64,000 nt of DNA from Albifimbria verrucaria (Eukaryota > Ascomycota > Sordariomycetes > Hypocreales > Stachybotryaceae), in contig JAHREC010000055.1 of NCBI GenBank assembly GCA_020081605.1, positions 147,333-211,332 on the forward strand, written 5' to 3'. This document shows, piece by piece, positions 1 through 10,992 of the stretch. Within the stretch, counting starts at the first letter, position 1; the number at the start of each line of letters is the position of its first letter. Under the pieces are notes generated by a model, which saw only the letters and a program-made list of their open reading frames with translations, had not been told where the DNA came from and did no database searches. Position numbers and translations under genes: made by a program.

Positions 1-532
1 TTGGCCATGTCGAACTCTAGCCATGTGGCAGCATATTGCTCTATTGCTGTCACCGGTACCTCATCTCCCACCGCACATGCGCAACCTCCTTGCGTATCGG
101 CATCGATAACGAGAAAACGATGGTTGTCTCCTGCAGGTAGCGGAAAGCTCAATACCTCATTGCCTTTCCAAAACCCGTTTACCTTTCCATCAGGGCCAAT
201 CTTGAGCCAACATACGCATCGCTGATCTTGTCCAGCACCGTTTACAAATTCGATCAAGTGGTCGTAAAACTCTGCAATCTCTTCATCCACGAGCATCATA
301 TTACAGCCGTATTTACCTGGCACTCCAACGTTCCCCTTGTATAGAATGTCGGCAACCGTGGCACGCTTTGAGGTCATGAGTCCACAGAATGGAAGAGTCG
401 ATGCCGCATGTCTGCGGGTCCCCGACCTATTGGCGTGGAGTACGACAGTAGCTTTGGCTTGGGGAGGGTGACGTGGATTGCAAACAGTGCCACAAAACTA
501 GAAGCTGTGACTAACCATGGAATATAACGCAT
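1..532 (-). CDS. Asp f 4-like secreted protein, 3' end beyond the window
   Basis: On the minus strand a frame open to the left edge carries KGNVG, a WLKIGPDG stretch, a GDEVP motif and a WLEFD ending. From memory of the family these line up in order and spacing with the core of the fungal secreted allergen Asp f 4, whose biochemical role is unknown to me. A start at 532 begins MRYIPWLVTASSFVAL, a good signal peptide, but in a different frame from the core. An intron of about 74 nt (GTTTGC donor, CGCAG acceptor, roughly 412-485) would join signal and core in phase; the donor is weak, so a small indel is the alternative. The core has extra cysteines (YGCN, RCVCW, GGCACA) where I recall none in Asp f 4. 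Family call fairly secure; 5' structure uncertain. Confidence 0.72.
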
Positions 533-935
533 GCTGGTTAATAAGACACGCTATGGTCAGTCGACCGGCCATGGAATCAAGAGAAGAAGCGACTAAGGTT
601 ATATGTTAGAGTCATTTTCACTTGATCATTCAAAATTGTTGGAGAGGTGATTACTTTCTTTTCCTTTTTGCTGTTGTGATTCTTTCCATATTTTCTTTCA
701 ATTTTTTTTTATTTATTTCTTCAAAATAGACACAAGCCATGACTATTTTGAGCAGGCCCAAAGGAACGGCCAGAATGTGGGCCTACCACAGCTGGTGCTA
801 CGATGTTGTGGAGGCACTGCCCCATGCCGGCCCGACGCCTGTTTAGCGGCATGTGCTCCAATTAACAGGAATTACAGAGTACCAATATCACATTCTAAAA
901 ACTGCCCGTGCTCACACTACCGAGATCCACGTAAC
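533..935. other. Intergenic; no gene seen
   Basis: Holds a T-rich stretch around 655-725 and otherwise nothing recognised. It probably contains the divergent 5' flank of the Asp f 4-like gene and the 3' flank of the membrane-protein gene. Confidence 0.5.
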
Positions 936-2712
936 TTAAAATAGGATACTCGCCCCTGAGGTTTTCTCCGATCGCTTGAATAGGTTAGCAGCAATTCTGA
1001 GATCAAATACTGTAGCTCGGTGATGGGGATGAGAAATGAGAAGGAGAACTATGAGGATGGCATAAAGATTTAGGAACGTACCGAGGGTATGCCAAGGCCG
1101 AGACCAATAATCTGCCTGGTTGCGTAGGACCATTTCGATCGACTCGCATTGATCGTACTCTATCCCTGGGTAATCAACCAGAAGATCCCACTGAAGTTTT
1201 TCCATCTCCTGTTTCATTTCTTTCTCGCTTTTTTACGTATCTTCTCATTCTCCACCTTCTGCTCCTCCTGTTCACTCTTTCTCTGAGCCATTGCCTCAAA
1301 GATGGTCTCGCGTGTTGATATCATTTTGTCGCCATAAGCAATCACCTTGATGGGAAACCCTTCTAGCTGCATGCGTTGAAGAAAAATAAGTGTCTGGTCT
1401 GGATCCTTGGTGAGCCATGTAAGCGTAGTCGCGGCGTCGAGAAAGAAGTGACGCCAACGAAGACAAGAGTATCCCTCCATAATACCGGAGCCAGCCACAA
1501 TCATGTTAAGCTCTCTAGGATATCGTACATAGTGTGACAGAGGGATCATGAACGGCCCCTCGTATTCGACTGCCCATGTGTTCTTCCACGATGAAGGTAT
1601 GAGAATAACCGCCCTATAAGGGTGTGGACCGTTGTGTTTCTCAATCCATGCAGCCCTTCGGACACTTTGCTCATCTTCTTTCCTCAACTTGACATAAAAA
1701 TCAGCTTGAGCAACCGGCACACTAACTCGCAATTCCTTCCACTTGTTGGAGGGAGACTTCGTAAGCTCCGCCGTATGTACCTTGGAGCCCCGGAAGCTTT
1801 CGGCTCCTGTGACTGCCATCGCCAAAGCACCTAAGCCGATGACCGCTACGGTCAGCGACGTCACCGAATGGAAGATGCATCCCACTACGAAGCCGATGCC
1901 TAGAGCTATGTGTAAGATTTTGTGAGCCCTGGTTTTCAGCTTCCCTTGCTCACAGCGATAACGTGGCGGATTCAAGTTGATGTACAGGAAAGCGGAGACC
2001 TGAGATGATCGTTAGTATCGCGTTTGCATCGGACTGGCAGCCTTCATCTAAAGCAATTCTCACAAGGAAACCCATGAATAATGAAATTAGGTCGCTCCAG
2101 GAAACTGCAATGGCAACGGTCAGTTGTACGTGAATCTAGATTCAACTTTGCAAGGATATGTCAGGACTGACCGATGGCCGAGGATGCAAACAGCGAAGTC
2201 GCAGCATGTAGCGCAATCTCGTACCAAATGATCCAAGCAAATAACGTGTGAGCCCAGGCAATTTGCACGAAACTTTGCTGGAATACCTTCGAAATTATTC
2301 TCTCATGGCTGATGCATATCATTAGAGGCAGCACGTTCCCCATTGCGAGCTGGCCAGAGCGATTGCTTATAGCTTTGACTGCTGCCTCCTTGCTTGAAGC
2401 CATGGACGCATGCGCTAAAGCGATACAGTTTTGCAGGATGATAACTGCCGACAGCATCACCCTGGTTGCTGTAGGTGTGAGAAAGCCTGTAAAATCTTCA
2501 TCATCGACGATCAGAAAGTTGTGAAAGGAAGCATGTATCTTCAATGCAAGATTCACCAAGCCAGTCTTCTCTGTTGGTTCAACAACTTCTACTTTCCTCC
2601 ATGCAACACGGTCGATGAGCCGACGGAGGAAGAAAACGCGTGTTACCGAAATCCAAACAACAAGGTCTCCTAAGAGTAGCAGTAACCAAAATTTTAAGAA
2701 ATCCATCAACAC
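936..2712 (-). CDS. Multi-span membrane protein, three exons, one suspected frameshift
   Basis: Hypothetical integral membrane protein. Exon 1 (2712-2172) starts with a hydrophobic helix (FLKFWLLLLLGDLVVWI) and has three more hydrophobic segments. Exon 2 is 2104-2064, exon 3 begins at 1999. Introns 2105-2171 (GTCAGT/TTGCAG) and 2000-2063 (GTGAGA/CTCAG, with a TACTAAC branch site) keep the frame and join a helix across exons 2 and 3. The exon 3 frame stops at 1214 inside a lysine/glutamate-rich segment, but the -1 frame continues as more of the same charged segment and then a last helix (LNLYAILIVLLLI), ending at 936. The switch lies at a six-base A run on the coding strand (1229-1234); one extra A makes one protein of about 547 residues. 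No family recognised. Confidence 0.7.
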
Positions 2713-3441
2713 TTTTAATCACTTGTCTCGTTGAAGGAGGATGTCCCTTGCTCCATATCTTCAATTTCGTGCCAGCACCGCATCGAAGATTGGGCCTCCA
2801 ATCATCCATTTTTGGCACTTCGCCTTTCCCACAGGATGTCGAAGAGAGAATAGAGTATTGGGGATGAAACGCTCGCTTGTCGCTTCGAGCACCGAAGAGC
2901 CACAGATGTGGCAGAAACCACTAAGAAACCCATAATTATAATATTTTTAGATCTACTAGTCCCCATCGACAAATTTCCCCGTTTCCTGCATGTTCCATGA
3001 TCTCGGGATTAATTAAACGTAGCCGTCAAACATATTACACTGCGCTGCTAACCTACCTATCAACCTACCCTGTACCACGTACCAAAAACAAACACGAAAT
3101 TGAAAGAAGAGTGGAAGAATGAGCAGCTTCCACCACTTCAATAATTTGCTGTTCAAGATTTGGGCATTGTGCCGTGATATTCGACATCACCTTCCGCTGT
3201 AAGACTTATATTTCGATGCTTCAGTACAGCGGGATGAACACACCTGAAGAATCCTCAACTTCTTTATAAGCCTTGTCGTTACCCATCGGGCACCTATTGC
3301 TCAACTGCCACATTCTACAAAAATGTCCGCTTACAGACACATAGGCACGACCACATCCTGGACGGAAACTGGTATTTCATTAATCCTGTGTTACGATACA
3401 TATAAATGCTATGATATTACAGCATTACCCCGAACTTCTAA
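2713..3441. other. Intergenic; no gene seen
   Basis: Short overlapping ORFs only, none with conserved features. Likely 5' region of the membrane-protein gene and 3' region of the F-box gene. Confidence 0.5.
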
Positions 3442-4513
3442 TCAGGCTCTACTGGCATAATAGTCAGCCCTGGCATCTCTACACATAAGCTCTGACCTCT
3501 TGGTTCCGAAGACGGTAACACCACAAGCATGAATGCGCTTCACTGCCGAATTTCGTTGAACAAACCTCTCCAATGACCTACCGGACACGGAACATGATTG
3601 CAGTTCCAGAACGGACAGTGTAGGCATGATTAATAAATGTAATGGAAGATAAATCTCATGTTGGTTTCGCGGAAACCCCAGAGACAGGTGCTTCAATTCA
3701 CGAAAGCTAGCGAGGAATTTCTTTAGCTCTTCAAACTGTGTGAATGCAACGGAAGAGAGTACAAGCTTAGTGACGCAAGACCAAGAAGAAGAACGCGGGT
3801 TGGCAGGATTGAATTCTCCCATGACCCGAAGGGTACAAGTGGCTCTCCTCGATAGAAGCGCTCCCAGCGCCGTGGCCACAGTGGCGTCAACATAATCCTT
3901 CGGACTCGGCTCGAGCCAAATTTCTTTCCTCAAACGAAGATAAGTTGGATTCTTTGTCCTTTTCCATTTCTTGACGTGTTGAATCTCAATGTCAGACAAA
4001 TTCGGCAGTAAGTCCAGAACACGGACGAGCAAGTCGACCGTGGGAACGGTCTGTGATATCATGAAATGCTCGAATACACGGTAGGCTTCATCTGCCGTGC
4101 TCTGAGCAGAGACCGAGGCGTTTATCCGCTCTTTACCTCCGAGAAGCAGAGGGTGGGTTTCCCATTCAGACCGCACACAATTGGGCCAAGAAGCGTGATA
4201 AATTGAAAGGCCTCTCACATGCGTGGCAACGTCATCATTCGCCCCAAGAAAATCCACTAGCTCCGTGAGAGACGCCGCCGAATTTAGAACTCCTATTTGC
4301 TCAAAAGGAGGCTCCTTGTCAAGCTGGCCAACCAAGGGTGCGTGAGACGAACATTCCGTAACGATTTGAGGGTAACAAACCAGCTATTTCTAGCACCAAC
4401 TCTGGCGGAAGATGATACATTGACCGCATCATCACGTTGCCGCGCCATGGCCGGTTGGTCGCGAATGTTCCCTTATGTATCTCTTGAAAGGGAATCCAAA
4501 ATGAGGATTTCAT
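3442..4513 (-). CDS. F-box protein with two suspected one-base deletions
   Basis: An F-box core (MYHLPPELVLEIAGLL) starts near 4424, downstream of an ATG at 4513; the true start may be an internal Met just before the F-box. F-box proteins recruit substrates to SCF ubiquitin ligases through Skp1. After the F-box the frame changes twice: adding a base to the CCC run at 4370-4372 continues into LKSLRNVRLTH, and adding one to the T run at 4303-4306 continues into FEQIGVLNSAASL, both as expected downstream of an F-box. The rest (to 3442) is a leucine-rich C-terminal region with no catalytic motif. Either sequencing error or a recent pseudogene; two breaks within 70 bp, both at homopolymers, favour the former. 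Confidence 0.68.
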
Positions 4514-5239
4514 GTATTATAGCAATGTGACATCATTACATATTTGTATAAGCCAAGATGTGCCAGATATAGAGGGAAACCTACCTTGCGACAACGAGAG
4601 ATAAAAGGCAGAAGGTGTACCAATGGAAGATGGGTAGCCAAAATAAGAAAAATAAATACTATAAAAATAAACAGATAAAGAAAAAATTAAAGAAAAATAA
4701 AAAAATTAAGATAATTTGTTTGGGACAGAATGACAACACTACACCCTAAATTATATGCGAGTTACTTAGAAGAGTAGGACAACAGCATCATAGAGGATGG
4801 TAAGTGAAATTAAGCATCACATATCATCTGATCAATTGATGCTTCATAGAAGCGTAAGGTAGGACGCAAAGAGTTGTATTCATAAAAGAGATTGAAAGAT
4901 GCTTACTTGTTCCTACCTCACAGGTTGGGCAATCTGCAGTCTTTATACCCGTTAGAAGGGTAATGAAAATAAGCTAGTCTAGGGTAAATAAAATAAACCG
5001 CCGTGTCCTGGGCGTCAGTCCACGTCCAACACAATAAAAGTGGCGGTGGTTGGACAACACAAGATCACTGAAACGAGAGCTCTGTGTTGACGTTAATATA
5101 ACTCATGCATCGGTTAGTCGAAACCATGATCATCTACGGACAAAACAAGCATGAATGGTCCAGTTTCAGACACCATCGTGATTACATCGAAGTATTGGGA
5201 TAGGAGCACTAATTTTATGAGGATCCAAACTGATTACTT
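4514..5239. other. Intergenic; A-rich tract
   Basis: An A-rich, low-complexity stretch lies at about 4640-4710. No supported coding sequence. Confidence 0.5.
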
Positions 5240-6439
5240 CTAAGCAGCCGTACGGAAGCACGAGGCCAGGCTCCGCTGCAGTTCCTCCAGAACATTGTTT
5301 GAAGGTGGCTCCTCATCCTCAAAATAAAAAATTTCCCGTTCTTCGCTAGGCCACGTCGAGATATCCAAACAATCACCACCCATTTTTAAAGTCTTTTTCA
5401 CACCACGGGGAATGTGCATCACCCTGTTGCGTTGGAGCCTGTATGCATTATAGGCCCTCTTCCAATCCCAAGCGTCCGTGGTGCCGGATTTTGGCATCGC
5501 CACGCTGGCAGCTGCTGATGTGGGTGTACCCGACAGCGAAATGCTATGTCGCGTGGCATAGTGATGGACGCAAGAGTCAAACTCATCCTTGTGCAAGTCA
5601 AACGGGCTGGCGTCCAAGGGGTAGACATGTTCCATCAGTTTCAAGTCCTGAAACTGTCCTACCAACTTGAGATGCAGATCCATGATCCAACCAATATTTT
5701 TGATATCCAATTTTGTGTTCAGTTGGCCATTTGCTTCAAGCATATTGAGAGAAACTAGCATCATTCTTGCAATCAACATTGCCGTGTATGTAGCAAGTGT
5801 ACCATCTCCGATCGTCCCAAACATCAGGCCGTCATCAAAGAGCAAGAATAGAACAAGACCTTCTACGATGGCCCAGGCTTCACGCCAGTGTATTGCTTCG
5901 TATGCTTCTCCAAAGTCCTTGATGAGGTTTTGGGTAACTTCGAGAGCCCCGTAGGCCACGTGGTCGGTAAACGTGTGCATGTTGAAGGCGTCGGGGTCGC
6001 GAAGGGTGAGCATGGCTACGGCGACGTGGTGTCTGGCCAAGCCGGCTCTGGAAATAGTGTACGCGTGAGAAGGCAACGCACTGGACAAATTGTCGCAGGG
6101 GCACATCACGTCGCTATCGCATGTCTCTTGGTCGGCGGACTTTTGGTTCCCCACGCCGCTTGCAGGGTGATTGTCGAGATCGTCCTCATGTTCTGTATGA
6201 TGTAACGCCCCACGGATGGATAAAAACTCATATGCCTTATTGGGATCTTTCAGTTGTGTCCAGTATTGTAGATCAAGTTGTTTTGAACCCGAAGTCTTGG
6301 ACCAACGTCTGCTGCGCTTTTGTTTTCTGGCGCGCAACAATGTTTCCAGGTCCTGGTTCGTGTCTCGTAGAACAGTTCGTGACCCGACTTTTCTTCTCTT
6401 GGCCATGTTTCGTGAGGAGAACACACGATGTTCCGACAT
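5240..6439 (-). CDS. Hypothetical protein, 399 residues, single exon
   Basis: Uninterrupted ORF from ATG at 6439. A basic N-terminus (MAKRRKVGSR, then RARKQKRSRRWSK) looks like a bipartite nuclear-localisation signal. The middle is acidic and low in complexity (HTEHEDDLDNH). A helical, hydrophobic region at about residues 190-250 contains LVLFLLFDDGLMFG, which is too interrupted to be a confident membrane span. No family recognised. It is one of the few long genes here with no apparent frame break, and the many overlapping ORFs on the other strand are shadows. Nuclear location is inference. Confidence 0.7.
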   Translation of the reverse strand: MSEHRVFSSRNMAKRRKVGSRTVLRDTNQDLETLLRARKQKRSRRWSKTSGSKQLDLQYWTQLKDPNKAYEFLSIRGALHHTEHEDDLDNHPASGVGNQKSADQETCDSDVMCPCDNLSSALPSHAYTISRAGLARHHVAVAMLTLRDPDAFNMHTFTDHVAYGALEVTQNLIKDFGEAYEAIHWREAWAIVEGLVLFLLFDDGLMFGTIGDGTLATYTAMLIARMMLVSLNMLEANGQLNTKLDIKNIGWIMDLHLKLVGQFQDLKLMEHVYPLDASPFDLHKDEFDSCVHHYATRHSISLSGTPTSAAASVAMPKSGTTDAWDWKRAYNAYRLQRNRVMHIPRGVKKTLKMGGDCLDISTWPSEEREIFYFEDEEPPSNNVLEELQRSLASCFRTAA

Positions 6440-7032
6440 TGCATCAGATAATTCGATCCAAAACGTTTTGATAAATGGTTAGAACGATGAGAACGCAGAA
6501 AGACCATGAAGATTGATCGACGGTCGTCATAGGATCACTGTCGCCCTTCATATTTTGTCGAGGAGCCGCCGGCCAACTCGAGTGGACTGCTTGTCTGCTT
6601 TGAATATGTGACCATAGGATACGTGTATACGCATGAAAAAGGCTTAGTGCAGCATGTACATGGCTGTCGATGCGAGGGAGGTAAGTTAAGGTTATTACAT
6701 GCCTGTTAACATGCTCATACGGTACCTATCAGTACGTACTAGTAGGTAGCGGTAACGCAATACCGAAAGATGTTATATCGTGCATTCATGTGGCTATGGT
6801 ACAGTACTCTTTCGGTGTTTCTCTTGCCAAATAGTCAATTTTGTTCTTCTTTCCTTTCTCCAGGTTATGTACTGTACTGCACAGTACATATCAAGATGCA
6901 CATTATAGTATATTGTAGTATCCCGAGACCCTCATTGAGAATGCGATATTTGTTATTTCAACTCATTACCTCCCCTTCTTTTCCTTCTCTAAGCTATATA
7001 TCGAAAGATTCCGAGGCTTCCAAGTCTTATAG
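6440..7032. other. Intergenic
   Basis: Contains GTAC-rich palindromic tracts (for example 6867-6890, TACTGTACTGCACAGTACAT), a motif type recurring at about 10680, 23190, 31040 and 34290. A plus-strand ORF reading through 6770-7267 is the antisense of the repeat-bearing 3' end of the next gene and is not called. Confidence 0.5.
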
Positions 7033-8045
7033 CTATTCTGATTCATCTGATTCATCTGTTCCATCTGTTCCATCTGTTCCATCTGTTCCATCTGTTCCAT
7101 CTGTTCCATCTGTTCCATCTGTTCCATCTGTTTCATCTATTTCATCGGATCTGTCTGCTTCCTCTGCTTCATCTATTGCATCTGACCATGTAAAGTTCAT
7201 CCCGATGAACCGACTCGTAGCATCGTGTCTGAATTCCAGATTGAAAAGCTCCGTCCTACACTGGTAGGATACTGTCCAATCGCCACACTCGCCAGCTACC
7301 ACAAAGGAATCATGTGCTAGCTTTCGCCAGCCTACAGCCATAGTGTCAACCGCTTGTTCCAAAGCCTTGAAGAGGTCGAAATGTTGGTAGAAACTTTCAT
7401 ATGTTTCCTTGTTCAAAACTTGAAACTCATCTCTAAAAACGATCAATGGCTTCACCAAATTTGGCAGAATGATCTCCATATCTTCCTCTTCATCACCGCA
7501 AAGTTGAGTGAACTTGTCAGGGGCATCGAGAATAGCCCACACATGACAAAGCGATATTTCACCCCTCACGTGCTTCTCCCAAAGGTTATCAAGTATCTTT
7601 TTCCACTCCGGATATTCTTCTTTTTCATAGAGAGCACGTCGTCTGAGCAATGCCTTCATTCTCTCTTCGTCCTCGTCGGCAAATGCCTTTAAGTCTGAAT
7701 ACCATTCGGGAAGGTTTCTTTTTGTGAGGATATCATCATTTGCACAAACTCACCGTCTCTGGTATAATATTGTTCTTTATCCATAGTATCCCATAGCTCT
7801 TCATATAGACGGCTCTGAACTTTGTCTGGTAAACTCTCCAAAAGTAGTAAACCATATGCGTTAATCAGCTTGTCAGACTGATTGGATCCATACTGTTTCG
7901 ATGCCCAGATAGCTTCTAGAAATTCGTGCCCTTTAGTTGGCCAAGTTTCTTGAATAGAACGAGCCTTCGAGATATAGTCAGCCAATGGTCCGACCTTTTC
8001 TTTTACCATTTTAATTGCGGATATGATGCCGGTAGTTTCGCCCAT
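7033..8045 (-). CDS. Hypothetical protein with C-terminal TDG repeat, two exons
   Basis: Exon 1 is 8045-7754 and exon 2 is 7694-7033, joined by a 59-nt intron (7695-7753, GTGAGT donor, TTCAG acceptor) that preserves phase and gives 317 residues. The body is a helical soluble protein with no recognised domain. The last 60 residues are acidic and end in about eight copies of the tripeptide TDG before a DESDESE tail, encoded by a 9-bp tandem repeat. The single-exon reading stops at 7689, which makes the intron necessary. The repeat number is likely to vary between strains. Confidence 0.75.
7040..7146. repeat. 9-bp coding minisatellite
   Basis: On the plus strand the unit CATCTGTTC is repeated almost perfectly about nine times, with degenerate units (TTCATCTGA, TTTCATCTA) at both ends. 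On the minus strand it encodes the TDG array of the overlapping gene. The 9-bp period keeps the reading frame, so length changes would be tolerated. Confidence 0.9.
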
Positions 8046-9972
8046 TTTGAAAGTCTTCCAAGTAGCTTCTTTTTGCGTTCAGGAATGAACTGTACCACCC
8101 TAGTTCAGAAATCTTGCTCAGTAAATAAAGCGTCAAGCGGTAGATAAGCGGCAGTAGCCTTTTTAATGGTGTCGAGAGAACGAAGTTTGTATGTGAGTAG
8201 ATACCGTATCGTAGTGAGGCATACAGGTTAATAAATGCTTAATATTATATTGATATGCATCATCAATAATGGGAAAATACTATGTAGCGTAGATACATAC
8301 TGTAGAATATTGATGCTACAACACCTCATGGTCACTGCGCCGTGTTATATGCATGATCTTTTCAAACACAGATTCTGTTAATTGCGAGTGGGCCGAGTTC
8401 CTATGGGACATAATCGAGTCCTTCGCAGTTGACTAGCTAAGGTTTGAGTAAGCAGCTGTAATATGAGAGTAAAACCCTTTCCTGTTATAAAGTGCGCATG
8501 GCCATACAGTACCATTCTCATTTCTACGAGCAAAGAAAGCTTTTTTGACATCATGGGAAATGGAGATGATATGTATAACAAGCTTGACAGCGATGTCGCC
8601 CGCGATAGCGTCTTGCCGACTCAGAAGAGACCCGGTTCCTCAAGAGTATCCATAGCTGGCATGCTTTGTGATGAAACACAAGCTCTTCCGTCAAGAACTC
8701 GACATCCTCCCCATTGACTCCGTCAACGACATTCGTGCCATCGATTCCGAACATAAGAACAGACTCCCGAAAGGCACTCTGGAACGCAATCTTCCCTTAT
8801 CTCACGCTACTCATCATCCAGCTCTGCTTCACGAGATGCCAGCCCTTCGGGCGCTGTCCGACGAACTAGTTCTTTGATACCTCAAAGACAACAGCTCAAG
8901 AAGTATCAGACCACAGTTGAAGATGTAGAGACTGCGGATTACGCAGCAATCAGCCGTGTTAGTAAATCTCTTACATGGAACATACTATATCCCTACTAAT
9001 TCTATGTTTTGTTTTAGATGTTTTCACTTTACAGGATTATATCACCTTTTATTACGGAGTATGGCATAATTGCTAAGAATGATGGACTTTACTTTACTCG
9101 AGGATGTCAACCCAAAAGAGGGAGGTGGATAAACTACTGGCAAGTGTTGAAGCCACGCTCTTTGGAAAGATGGGTGCAGTCCAGCTACAATCAGCAGATA
9201 ATGAAATTGACAGGAGATAATATAAGATACAGTTTGTGAAAGATAAATAATTATGACCATACAAGCAAGGGATGTAAGCAGCCAGATCACAACTAGAAGC
9301 TGACAGAAAATGAGATGAGATGTGCTGGGAGCAATAACATACCATCACAGTGACCTGATAGAAGGCAATGAGCCATACTCTAGAGTCATTCAGTAAAAAC
9401 ATTTATCAATGTCAAATTAACCTGTACATATAGTAGACACGGAATATCAGTAGAGTAGGTACTGTAGTTTTTCCAGGTTAGAAACCTAAATGGGCTATTC
9501 TGGTGGCATCTATAAACGTCCTCGGGGCCGGTGCATCTATGGGTTCCCATTCCAGTCACCTACTTTCGTTCCACAGCCGGTTTGGTCCGTGCAGACGACC
9601 GTTGCAAAGGAAGGCTATCGAGGAACTTTGTGTTAGCGATGTTCATGATGGAATAAATCTGCATATAACCGACCTAGATCCACAATCTGCGCGGGCGTAG
9701 AGGTGTTTCATGCGGCGATCGTTGGAATTTGGCAGCAATGACAGTGACAGTCAATGGTAGTAGAACACAATCCCAGGCCATGGTTCGTTTCAGAATTTGC
9801 TAAAATTAGCAGCCTGTCTGACCTAGTTCCCTAGATAGCAACATGCATCGCGTGGCTTGTCAAGAACCAAGGCTTCAGAACCGGAGGCGATGTAGGTATA
9901 ATACGGAACATCGCTCATTATCTTGGATGAAAAAGTTGTTTTGAATGTTATCTACTTCTAAGAAAATCTTCC
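8046..9972. other. Long intergenic stretch; no supported gene
   Basis: Only short ORFs below 110 codons. Plus-strand ORFs around 8463-8877 have fairly even composition and could be fragments of a lost gene, but I recognise no motif. AT-rich around 8200-8300 and 9000-9260. Confidence 0.45.
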
Positions 9973-10302
9973 ATGGCTATTGATCAGCAAACCCAAGTTT
10001 TCGTTATTGTTCTGGCCACATCAATACCTATCATTGCGTTTGGTATATTGGCGCTCGCAATCTATTATACCAGACAGACCAAAAGACCGTCGGGTCTAGC
10101 ACGCCGCACAAAGTACGTGGGTCATGGGCCTGTCAAAAAGCTAGGCGACGGGAAAGATTATATCACGCGACCACAAACCGCAGTGGTTCACAGACCGGTC
10201 TGCAGGCCACCTTCGGGGCTTAAAGGCGATGAGCTCTTCAAATGGCATATGTGCGAGGATAAGCCAGCCTTAATGAAGGCGGCCTCATATCCGCCGCATT
10301 AG
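9973..10302 (+). CDS. Small single-span membrane protein, 109 residues
   Basis: ATG at 9973 opens an uninterrupted frame with one strong N-terminal hydrophobic helix (VFVIVLATSIPIIAFGILAL, about residues 9-30) followed by a basic, Pro-rich tail. The layout suggests a signal-anchored protein with its tail in the cytosol. No family recognised. The length and clean frame, with no competing ORF, support a real gene. Confidence 0.55.
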   Translation: MAIDQQTQVFVIVLATSIPIIAFGILALAIYYTRQTKRPSGLARRTKYVGHGPVKKLGDGKDYITRPQTAVVHRPVCRPPSGLKGDELFKWHMCEDKPALMKAASYPPH

Positions 10303-10992
10303 GATGTGCATTTTGTGATCTCCATACATTCAAAGCACTTTATACGGAGGACGGTTCATCATATCTACAATTAAGATCACCAACGACAGAGCTGGAGAGG
10401 TAGAATTCCCACATAATGGATATAATGTAATCTTCTTTGTATAAAATACCTGCTACTTTTATGTTCGGCCAAATGATAATGTGGTCTTGTCGTCATCATT
10501 GAGCTTGCTAATTCGCAAGCAGCGCGTGTATTGGGCGTACACATCCTCACCTGTCCTCAACACCCTCATCGCCCATGCAACATTCCGCAAACTGGACGGA
10601 TGGCACATCCCCTTTTTTTCTATATTTCCCGCCTTCCAATTTCAATGTGTGCAATACAGACAGTGCGCATTGCATAGTATGTACTGTACAAAATTTGTGC
10701 TAAACCGTAAAAACCATTACACAAGCTTGGCAACTTCCCATACATGGGACTGTCCTGGGGCTAGTACTCAGCTCGAGATACGGCTAGGGGCGCTGTAAAG
10801 TGAGGCAATCGCTACATAGTATGTATGTACTGTACTATATAACGTCTAAATTACTTAAGAGCATGCGCAACCTTGCGCTATTCATTATACATACCGACAA
10901 ACTTCATCCATAGCTTGCCTTCATTGCTCCGTCGGATCGCACCAACTGATGATATTATGTTTTGTGTTTTCGTCTTTCTCCGCTCTCAATCA
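10303..10992. other. Intergenic
   Basis: Upstream region of the sugar-transporter gene. Contains GTACTGTAC-type tracts near 10680 and 10825. No gene seen. Confidence 0.5.

Noticed and set aside
1214..1244. Programmed -1 ribosomal frameshift at the A run
   Set aside because: The run CGT AAA AAA GCG is not a canonical X XXY YYZ slippery site in the zero frame, and the same kind of break occurs in many unrelated genes, so an indel is likelier.
6770..7267. 165-codon plus-strand ORF with VPS repeats
   Set aside because: The repeat is the antisense of the TDG array; the minus strand has the better gene, with a consensus intron joining two exons in phase.
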